Part shown: in pieces, positions 5,896 through 11,396 of the stretch
How positions within the stretch are numbered: position 1 is the stretch's first letter
Layout of the letters: each line of letters starts with the position of its first letter
Position numbers and translations under genes: made by a program
Source: Planctomycetota bacterium
GTDB taxonomy: Bacteria > Planctomycetota > Phycisphaerae > Sedimentisphaerales > SM23-30
DNA length: 11,396 bases
Direction: 5' to 3'
Assembly (NCBI GenBank): GCA_022705365.1
Contig: JAKJEP010000080.1
Location: forward strand, 1-11,396
The notes under the pieces: generated by a model
What the model saw: only the letters and a program-made list of their open reading frames with translations
What the model was told of the DNA's origin: nothing
The model's database searches: none

Positions 5896-7626
5896 ATGAT
5901 ACGAGTGTTATTTTATAGTGCCAGAAGTGAAATTCTTTGCCGTTTGGCGGAAGGTCTTGCCCGGGCGGCTGTTCCGGAAGATATCCAGATTACCAGTGCC
6001 TGCAAAAAAGCACGGCCTATTGACCCCAAAACTATTTCCCATCTGGCAGATGCCGGTATTCAGCTCTCCGATCAGCCGGTCAAAAAGTTATCGGACATTC
6101 ATCTTTCCCAGTTTGATATTCTAATAGCCTTGACGGACGAACTGGAGGATATCTATGTCGGTTTGCCGGGTATGCCGCTATTATTGCGCTGGGATCTGGA
6201 GGAACTGGCGGATTCGGGTCCGGCAGATTCTGCCGCTCCCTGGGCTGCGCTTCGGGACGAACTGCAATTGCGAATTCGCTTTATGGTTACATGGAACAGC
6301 TTTACTACCTTGTTAGCCATCAAGCAAAACAACGAAATGATGCTGGACCATCTGGCTGACGGGATCATCGTCCATGATATACATCGAATCATTACCTGGT
6401 TTAACCGGGCCGCCGAAAGAATGACCGGGTATTCCCGCAGTGAAGTCATCGGCCGGGATTGCCACGAAGTGTTTCCCGGAAACTTTTGCGGCAGCAAATG
6501 TGCCTTCTGCGAGGAGCTTCCCAAAACGGATACCCTTACCTATCCGATTAAGATTGCCACCAAGGACGGCCGCCAAAAACGCCTTGAAATGTCGGTGGTG
6601 GCCTTGCGCAATGACCGCCGGGCCGTGCAGGGGGTCATGGCCTGCCTGCACGATATCACCGAGGTTTCCCATTTGCGGCAGAAACTGAAAACGGTTCGGC
6701 AGTTCCATGGCATTATCGGCCAGGAACACAACATGCAGGCCATCTATGAACTGATCGGGGATCTGGCCGACAGCGACTGTTCGGTTCTGATCCAGGGTGA
6801 AAGCGGGACAGGAAAAGAGCTGGTGGCCAACGCCATTCACCAGGAAAGCCGGCGGGCCGGCAAACCCTTTGTCCCCGTCAATTGCGGGGCGCTGCCCGAA
6901 GGGGTATTGGAGAGCGAGCTGTTCGGCCATGTGCGCGGGGCCTTCACGGGGGCGGTGCGCGACAAGAAAGGCCGGTTTGAACTGGCCGACGGCGGGACCA
7001 TTTTTCTGGATGAGGTGGGGGAGCTAAGCCCCAATATGCAGGTCAAGCTGCTGCGGGTGCTGCAGGAAGGGGTGTTTGAAAAAGTCGGCGGGGAAAAATC
7101 GGTGATGGTCGATGTCCGGGTGATCAGCGCCACCAACAAGGACCTGCGAAAAATGGTCCAGAAGAATCAATATCGGGAGGATTTGTTTTACCGGCTCTGT
7201 GTCGTGCCGGTCAATCTGCCCCCCTTGCGCGAACGTCGCAACGATATTCCGCTGCTGGTCGATTATTTTATCGAGCGGTTCAGCCAAGAGATGAACCGGC
7301 CCATCCGCTCCCTCAGCCGGGAAGCCCTCCCGGTCCTGATGGATTATGCCTGGCCGGGCAATATTCGCGAACTGCAAAACGCCCTGCAGTATGCGTTCAT
7401 CAAATGCAAGGATCAGGTCCTGCAAATCGAGCATTTCCCGCCGGAGATTATCCGCTTTATTGCCGAGCATCCCCTGCCGGCCTACCCGCGCCAGGGGAAG
7501 CTCAATCCCGTTCAGGTTCAGAAAGCTCTGGCCAAAGCCGGCGGCAGCAAAGTCAAGGCCGCCCGGCTCCTCAAGGTCAGCCGCGCCACCCTCTACCGTT
7601 TCCTGCGGGAACACCGCCTGGAGTAA
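5896..7626 (+). CDS. Sigma-54-dependent activator: LMWPTP-like, PAS, AAA+, HTH
   Basis: A 576-residue enhancer-binding protein that should drive sigma-54 RNA polymerase. Residues 1-130 look like the LMW protein tyrosine phosphatase/ArsC fold (FYSARSEILCRLAEG aligns with FLCTGNSCRSQMAEG of ArsC, and a C-terminal WAALRDEL helix is present). The catalytic Cys and Arg are replaced by S8 and L14. Residues about 146-256 form a PAS domain with C189, C198, C202 and C205. The AAA+ domain (about 272-500) has Walker A GESGTGKE (301-308), the sigma-54 contact loop GAFTGA (348-353), Walker B FLDE (370-373) and REDLFYRL (427-434). A Fis-type HTH occupies 535-576. There is no receiver domain, so signals probably enter through the first two domains. 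The start has GGAG six bases upstream. No -24/-12 promoter was recognised nearby, so the target is unknown. Confidence 0.92.
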   Translation: MIRVLFYSARSEILCRLAEGLARAAVPEDIQITSACKKARPIDPKTISHLADAGIQLSDQPVKKLSDIHLSQFDILIALTDELEDIYVGLPGMPLLLRWDLEELADSGPADSAAPWAALRDELQLRIRFMVTWNSFTTLLAIKQNNEMMLDHLADGIIVHDIHRIITWFNRAAERMTGYSRSEVIGRDCHEVFPGNFCGSKCAFCEELPKTDTLTYPIKIATKDGRQKRLEMSVVALRNDRRAVQGVMACLHDITEVSHLRQKLKTVRQFHGIIGQEHNMQAIYELIGDLADSDCSVLIQGESGTGKELVANAIHQESRRAGKPFVPVNCGALPEGVLESELFGHVRGAFTGAVRDKKGRFELADGGTIFLDEVGELSPNMQVKLLRVLQEGVFEKVGGEKSVMVDVRVISATNKDLRKMVQKNQYREDLFYRLCVVPVNLPPLRERRNDIPLLVDYFIERFSQEMNRPIRSLSREALPVLMDYAWPGNIRELQNALQYAFIKCKDQVLQIEHFPPEIIRFIAEHPLPAYPRQGKLNPVQVQKALAKAGGSKVKAARLLKVSRATLYRFLREHRLE

Positions 7627-7976
7627 TTCCACCGGAGATTGCCCCTATTATTGCAGAAAAACCACTACGAATTCTCATATCCGAATCCAATCGATTTCTC
7701 TTTTGGATTCCCAAACCGCTTCTTTTCTTTTGCGATAATGCCGAAATGCCATTCTAAGACGCCAGCGTCAAAATCTTTTCGACCCCTTGTTATTGGGGAG
7801 CCAGAGCTGTTATTGGCTGTCCATATCGACTTTGGTCGGTTCCGTCTTCTAAAAGGATTCCGCTTAAAAATCTTGCATTATCACGGCTGGCTACCTATTC
7901 TATTACGAATTATGTTCATCGCGGTAGCTGAGCAAGAATATACAAAGTTATGTGAAAAATCCCAGGTGAATAAAAA
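7627..7976. other. 350-base intergenic region before the MFS gene
   Basis: This gap contains the second copy of the leader repeat (7758-7846) and a possible hairpin GCTACC (7890-7895) with GGTAGC (7923-7928). There is no clear terminator for the sigma-54 gene and no convincing sigma-70 promoter. A weak TTGCAT-N17-TATTCT pair lies at 7873-7901. A reading frame starting at 7639 crosses the gap but lacks a start signal. Confidence 0.55.
7758..7846 (+). repeat. Dispersed leader repeat, copy B (upstream of MFS gene)
   Basis: Bases 7761-7846 are the counterpart of 1970-2054. The opening hairpin is GACG-CCAG-CGTC (7758-7769), where copy A has GATG-CCAG-CATC: a compensatory T-A to C-G change with the loop unchanged. 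The outer pairing GGAGCC (7797-7802) with GGTTCC (7838-7843) is identical to copy A. It ends 130 bases before the MFS start codon, farther than in copy A. Confidence 0.7.
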
Positions 7977-9197
7977 ATGCTTTCTTGGTTTTCGAAAATC
8001 TCCCCACAGAGGCGTTCCCTCCTGCTTCTGGCCATTATTTATATCGGCTATATCAGTCTCGGGTTGCCCGACACGATCCTCGGCGTAGCCTGGAACACCA
8101 TCCATATCGAGCTGAATCAGCCGGTCGCGTATGCCGGAATCCTTACGATAATCCTAACCTTCTGCTCGGCGATCTCCAGCTTTTTCAGCGGGACAATCCT
8201 GAGAAAGTTCGGCACAGGATGCCTGCTGACGGCCTGTGGCTTCGTAACCGGGTTTTCCCTGCTTGGCTTTGGCCTTGCGCCCGCGTTCTGGTGTTTGCTC
8301 CTTCTGGTCATTCCGCTGGGATTCGGGCAGGGCGCAATCGATACCGGAATGAATTATTATGTGGCGAAGCATTACACCAGCCGCGACATGAACTGGCTCC
8401 ATTGCTGCTGGGGTATCGGCGCCAGTCTCGGTCCGGCAATCGTGACGACAATGCTTTCTGCTGGAACGTCTTGGCGCTGGAGCTATATCGTCATTGCCTG
8501 CGCCCAGGTGTGTTTCTCGCTGATGTTCCTCTCCACCCTGCCGCTCTGGAATGACGCCGCGGCGGCCAAAACCAACGGTTCGGTTGAAAAAGCCGCGGCC
8601 AACCAGAAGCCGAAGCGAGACTCCCGCTTCTGGTACTGCACAGCGATGTTCTTTGTTTATACGGGTTTCGAGGCCAGCATCGGCCTTTGGGCTTATATCT
8701 TTCTGGTAAAATGCCGTGGAATTTCCGCGGAAATGGCGGGATATTCGGTCGCGGCGTATTGGGGAACGCTCACGGCTGGGCGTTTCCTGATCGGTCTTTT
8801 TGCCAACCGGATCGGAAACAAACGTCAGATTTTTTACAGTATGCTGTCTGCTCTTGCCTGCGGCGTCCTGATGGCAATTCCAAACCTGCCGTGGCTGACT
8901 CTGGCGGCCATCTGGTTACTGGGCTTTTCCAATGCCCCCTTTTACCCAGCGATGATGCATGCCACACCGGAACGGGTTGATGATGTGACAACCGCAACGC
9001 TGATCGGATATCAAGGCAGTGCCGCGATGCTCGGTGTTATGGTCATACCTCCCTCCTTCGGATTCATCGCCTCCCATCTTTCCTTTGAACTTCTGCCATA
9101 TCTGGTCATTCTACTTCCCGCTTTGATTTTCACCCTGCAAATCAAAGTCGATGGATTCCTTCTCAAAAAACAATCCTTATGCCTGGATCACAAATGA
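7977..9197 (+). CDS. MFS transporter, FucP-like
   Basis: This 406-residue inner-membrane carrier has about 12 hydrophobic segments in two halves, separated by a charged, Ala-rich cytoplasmic loop (about 192-217). Typical MFS loop motifs are GTILRKFG (72-79) after TM2 and GRFLIGLFANRIGNKR (268-283) in the second half. LHCCWGIGASLGP (141-153) is the kind of TM5 signature seen in the fucose permease/bypass-of-stop-codon branch, which moves sugars and related small solutes, often with protons. The substrate cannot be read from sequence. The ATG at 7977 has AGGTGA (7966-7971) five bases upstream, a usable but weak ribosome site. It is monocistronic and converges on the azoreductase gene across 109 bases that hold no clear terminator. 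The shared leader repeat suggests, without proof, co-regulation with the aldehyde dehydrogenase. Confidence 0.85.
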   Translation: MLSWFSKISPQRRSLLLLAIIYIGYISLGLPDTILGVAWNTIHIELNQPVAYAGILTIILTFCSAISSFFSGTILRKFGTGCLLTACGFVTGFSLLGFGLAPAFWCLLLLVIPLGFGQGAIDTGMNYYVAKHYTSRDMNWLHCCWGIGASLGPAIVTTMLSAGTSWRWSYIVIACAQVCFSLMFLSTLPLWNDAAAAKTNGSVEKAAANQKPKRDSRFWYCTAMFFVYTGFEASIGLWAYIFLVKCRGISAEMAGYSVAAYWGTLTAGRFLIGLFANRIGNKRQIFYSMLSALACGVLMAIPNLPWLTLAAIWLLGFSNAPFYPAMMHATPERVDDVTTATLIGYQGSAAMLGVMVIPPSFGFIASHLSFELLPYLVILLPALIFTLQIKVDGFLLKKQSLCLDHK

Positions 9198-9306
9198 ATA
9201 AAAACGGCTGATTGGCGGGATACATCCACTCCTGCTGTCTTGTCGGATTGGCTTGATGAGCGCGTAAAAAACCAGTTTCAGAACCGTAGCAGGCATTTGG
9301 CAAGCC

Positions 9307-9930
9307 TTAAAAACTTTCCGCAATGGCCTGGGCTTTCCGCATGGCTTCAATCAGCTTTTTCTGCGCGGTTTCCGGCCCGCCCGCCAGCGTCGGCTCTACG
9401 ATTACCGATTGAATATTGGCAAATCCGATAAAACCGAAAATCGTTTCCAGATGTTTTTTCTGAAAGTCCGCCGGTGAATCCTCCGGATACTCCCCGCCCC
9501 GGGAATACGCAATGCACAGCGGCTTGCCGATGACCAGCCCTTTGTACCCCTCCTCGGGCGAAAAGGAAAAGGTATAACCCGGCTGAACAATGAGGTCCAG
9601 ATATTGTTTCAGACGGTAAGGGATCCCGAAGTTCCACATCGGCGCCGCCAGCAGATACTTGTCCGCCGCTTTGAATTCCTGGATGACCGCCTCCACCGCT
9701 TTCCAGGCGGATAATTCCTCGCTGGTATGATCCTGACCATGCAAAATCGTGTATTTAGCCCGCACCGCCAGGCCGTCAAAGGCCGGCAGCTCCTTCTCAA
9801 AGAGCGGCATGGTGAGAATCTCATCGCCGGGATGGGTTTTCGAATAGGTTTCCACAAATGAATTCCCCAGCTTAATGCAATACGACCGTTCCTGGCGCGG
9901 GGAGGCTTGAATATATAACACTTTACTCAT
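9307..9930 (-). CDS. azoR: FMN-dependent NADH azoreductase
   Basis: This 207-residue flavodoxin-fold flavoenzyme belongs to the AzoR/acyl-carrier-protein-phosphodiesterase-like family and reduces quinones and azo compounds by two electrons using NADH. Evidence: ASPR near the N-terminus (9-12, FMN phosphate loop), PMWNFGIPYRLKQYLD (97-112), the family's flavin-binding signature, and SRGG (143-146). Length is normal for the family. The ATG at 9930 follows AAGGAG at about 9944-9939. A strong promoter lies at 9982-10009. The physiological role is probably quinone detoxification or electrophile stress. Divergence from a methyltransferase/UbiA pair may link it to a quinone-like product, which is speculative. 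Confidence 0.93.
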   Translation of the reverse strand: MSKVLYIQASPRQERSYCIKLGNSFVETYSKTHPGDEILTMPLFEKELPAFDGLAVRAKYTILHGQDHTSEELSAWKAVEAVIQEFKAADKYLLAAPMWNFGIPYRLKQYLDLIVQPGYTFSFSPEEGYKGLVIGKPLCIAYSRGGEYPEDSPADFQKKHLETIFGFIGFANIQSVIVEPTLAGGPETAQKKLIEAMRKAQAIAESF

Positions 9931-9981
9931 GAAAGGCTCCTTAACTTTGATTTCCTGGATTTTCGATACATGACATGCTTA

Positions 9982-10009
9982 ATTATATCCCCATTTCTCC
10001 AAATGGCAA
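9982..10009 (-). promoter_or_regulatory. azoR: Sigma-70 promoter of azoR
   Basis: On the minus strand TTGCCA (10009-10004, five of six matches) is followed after 16 bases by a perfect TATAAT (9987-9982). The expected start near 9975 leaves a 45-nt leader with an ordinary Shine-Dalgarno. The -35 lies nine bases from the -35 of the divergent promoter. Confidence 0.75.
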
Positions 10010-10017
10010 ATTGAGTC

Positions 10018-10046
10018 TTGTTAAAATAGGTAAGCCGGCTTACAAT
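10018..10046 (+). promoter_or_regulatory. Sigma-70 promoter of methyltransferase-ubiA operon
   Basis: TTGTTA (10018-10023) and TACAAT (10041-10046, five of six matches) are 17 bases apart. The predicted start falls at about 10053, on the A of an in-frame ATG. Confidence 0.6.
10030..10043. promoter_or_regulatory. 14-bp perfect palindrome, likely operator
   Basis: GTAAGCCGGCTTAC is a perfect uninterrupted palindrome. It covers most of the spacer and the first three bases of the -10 box of the methyltransferase promoter, a classical repressor position. The regulator is not in the window; a TetR-like dimer would suit the length but is a guess. Confidence 0.6.
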
Positions 10047-10052
10047 CGCCGC

Positions 10053-10928
10053 ATGAATTCGCCGCACCAAAGATATCCTTTACGAATGGTTCTCCGTATA
10101 GCCCGGTTATTCCTCTTCAGCCCGGATCAAACGGGAAATTGGGTCGAAAAAAGTTATGACAGGATCAGTTCCACCTATGACCGGGCCTGGACCGATCATA
10201 TGCGGGACCGCTCCGAAGAGTTAATCAATCAACTGCCCCTGATCAAGGGGGGCAAGGCCCTCGATCTGACCTGCGGCACCGGCTACGTCACCAACTGCAT
10301 TGCTGAAAAAATGCAATCCCGCGTCATCGGCGTGGACCGCTCGGAAGGCATGCTCCGCCAGGCGCAAGCCCAATACAGCTCAAGCTGTGATTTCGTCAAA
10401 TCGGATATCCTGCCCTATCTCCAAACTGTGCCGGCTAACACCATCGACCTGGTCACCTGCTGCTGGGGACTGGGCTATTCCCGGCCGTTGGCCGTGCTGC
10501 GCCAGATTCGTAGGGTATTAAAAAAAGGCGGCCAGGTCGGAATCATCGACAACAGCCTCTTTTCGCTGGCCGGGGTTTTATATTGTTCCTTTCTGGCCTT
10601 TATGGAAAATCCCGATAAACTGCTCCACCTGATGAAATTCCGTTTCTTAATGGGCAGTCGCCACCTTCAGTTATGGTTTCACCTGACCGGTCTCCACCCC
10701 CTCTGCCGCTGGGATGGCCGCAAAACATACACCGTCCCCAGCGGCCAGCAGGCCATCGAACGCTTGCGGGCCACCGGCGCCGCCGCCGGTTTTGAATTCG
10801 CCGCCGGCAACCAATCCGACGACCCCGTTTTCCATCGCTTCGCCGAGATCATCGAACAAAAATATTTAAAAGATGGCCGGATTCCCATCACCCATCGTTA
10901 CCTGGCCGGGATCGCGAAAAAATGCTGA
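10053..10928 (+). CDS. Class I SAM-dependent methyltransferase
   Basis: This is 291 residues from the ATG at 10053. The Rossmann methyltransferase core shows motif I ALDLTCGTGYV (69-79), acidic VIGVDRSEGML (91-101, D95 for the SAM ribose), SDILPYL (117-123) and IDLVTCCWGLGY (131-142), then LKKGGQVGIID (156-166). It resembles the UbiE/Methyltransf_11 group; the substrate is unknown. Start choice: the frame extends to an ATG at 9975, but that lies upstream of the predicted promoter. The candidates are 10053, at the predicted transcription start and so possibly leaderless, or 10086 (280 residues). Neither has a Shine-Dalgarno. The stop overlaps the next start (ATGCTGA), indicating coupling with the UbiA-like gene. 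Confidence 0.85.
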   Translation: MNSPHQRYPLRMVLRIARLFLFSPDQTGNWVEKSYDRISSTYDRAWTDHMRDRSEELINQLPLIKGGKALDLTCGTGYVTNCIAEKMQSRVIGVDRSEGMLRQAQAQYSSSCDFVKSDILPYLQTVPANTIDLVTCCWGLGYSRPLAVLRQIRRVLKKGGQVGIIDNSLFSLAGVLYCSFLAFMENPDKLLHLMKFRFLMGSRHLQLWFHLTGLHPLCRWDGRKTYTVPSGQQAIERLRATGAAAGFEFAAGNQSDDPVFHRFAEIIEQKYLKDGRIPITHRYLAGIAKKC

Positions 10929-11396
10929 CCGCACTCCTTCGTTTAATGCGCCTCTACTATGCTCTGCCCATGGCCGGCGGGTGGCTGGTCATCGTCCTCT
11001 ATCGAACCGGCGGGCATATCCATCCGCTTCCATCGTGCATGTTTCTAGCCTTCGCTTCCCTCTTCTGTGTGATTTCCGCGGCCTATGTCCTCAATGATGT
11101 TTTCGATGTCCCGGTCGATGCCATCAACTGCCCCCGCCGGATGCTCCCCAGCCGCAAAGTAACCCGCCGGGCAGTGACCCTCTGGTCGGCGGTTCTTTTT
11201 CTGCTGGGCCTGTTGCTGGCTTGGTTTTCAGGACTCCCATTTTTCATCGGCATAATACTTTTAACCTTAGGGCTGGTCTTTTACGATATCTTTTCCAAGC
11301 GACTCGGCTTCTTCAAAGACCTTCTGGTCGCCGCCCTGATGACCTCCCTCTATCCCCTGGCCGCCGCCTTTGCCGAGGCTGCCCCCGGGCCGCGTA
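10922..11396 (+). CDS. UbiA-family prenyltransferase, 3' truncated
   Basis: The first 158 residues of a polytopic membrane enzyme are present and the gene leaves the window. NDVFDVPVD (58-66) is the first aspartate motif, NDxxDxxxD (D59, D62, D66), which binds Mg2+ and the prenyl diphosphate. YDIFSKRLGFFKD (121-133) matches the conserved segment after TM4. Hydrophobic segments lie near residues 15-27, 40-57, 84-103, 107-120 and 134-150. The family attaches prenyl or phytyl chains to aromatic acceptors (ubiquinone, menaquinone, haem O, chlorophyll) or to other lipids. The second aspartate motif is beyond the window, so the subfamily is open. The start ATG overlaps the methyltransferase stop by seven bases. 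Confidence 0.9.
   Translation, partial: MLTALLRLMRLYYALPMAGGWLVIVLYRTGGHIHPLPSCMFLAFASLFCVISAAYVLNDVFDVPVDAINCPRRMLPSRKVTRRAVTLWSAVLFLLGLLLAWFSGLPFFIGIILLTLGLVFYDIFSKRLGFFKDLLVAALMTSLYPLAAAFAEAAPGPR

Noticed and set aside
7024..7632. Minus-strand frame of 202 codons inside the sigma-54 activator gene
   Set aside because: Antisense to the well-supported AAA+/HTH region; no family features.
7639..8088. Plus-strand frame covering the second repeat copy and the start of the MFS gene
   Set aside because: It overlaps the MFS gene in another frame and has no ribosome site. Its repeat part (PASKSFRPLVIGEPE) resembles the frame in copy A, but the substitutions show no synonymous bias while the hairpin covaries.
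9975..10052. Upstream start of the methyltransferase at 9975
   Set aside because: The predicted promoter at 10018-10046 would begin transcription after it, and the extra 26 residues show no conserved feature.

Overview
The window comes from a bacterial chromosome with fairly GC-rich genes and much more AT-rich intergenic DNA. Several genes have good Shine-Dalgarno sequences: ALDH, proC and azoR. There are no tRNA or rRNA genes, insertion sequences or CRISPR arrays. Taxonomy is only a guess. The first gene belongs to a SpoIVB/S55-like family that I associate with Planctomycetota (Phycisphaerae-like) and a few other Gram-negative phyla. A sigma-54 activator and a PadR-type operator fit such an organism but do not prove it.

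Layout. (1) 1-1772, +: a large S55 (SpoIVB)-like protein, truncated at the left edge and closed by an intrinsic terminator. (2) 1799-3524, +: a promoter overlapping a PadR-type operator, a 200-nt leader holding one copy of a dispersed repeat, then an aldehyde dehydrogenase most like 2-oxoglutarate-semialdehyde dehydrogenases. (3) 3567-5298, -: a proC-CPBP protease operon, convergent with the dehydrogenase. (4) 5299-5895: about 600 bases without a protein gene, holding the proC promoter, a purine/A-rich tract, a possible small RNA ending in a strong terminator, a 9-bp inverted repeat and a good sigma-70 promoter. (5) 5896-7626, +: a sigma-54 activator with a degenerate LMW-phosphatase/ArsC-like input domain and a cysteine-rich PAS domain. 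(6) 7627-9197, +: a 350-base gap with the second repeat copy, then a FucP-like MFS transporter. (7) 9307-10053: an FMN-dependent NADH azoreductase (-) diverging from a methyltransferase/UbiA pair (+), with back-to-back promoters and a 14-bp perfect palindrome inside the rightward one. (8) 10053-11396, +: SAM methyltransferase overlapping a UbiA prenyltransferase that leaves the window.

How the parts may work together. The dehydrogenase and the MFS carrier are the two genes that follow the shared leader element. This could place them in one sugar-acid or related catabolic regulon, but that is inference. ProC makes proline and shares its mRNA with a membrane protease. The methyltransferase and prenyltransferase are translationally coupled and probably modify the same lipid or quinone-like product. 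The sigma-54 activator has no recognisable -24/-12 target in this window.
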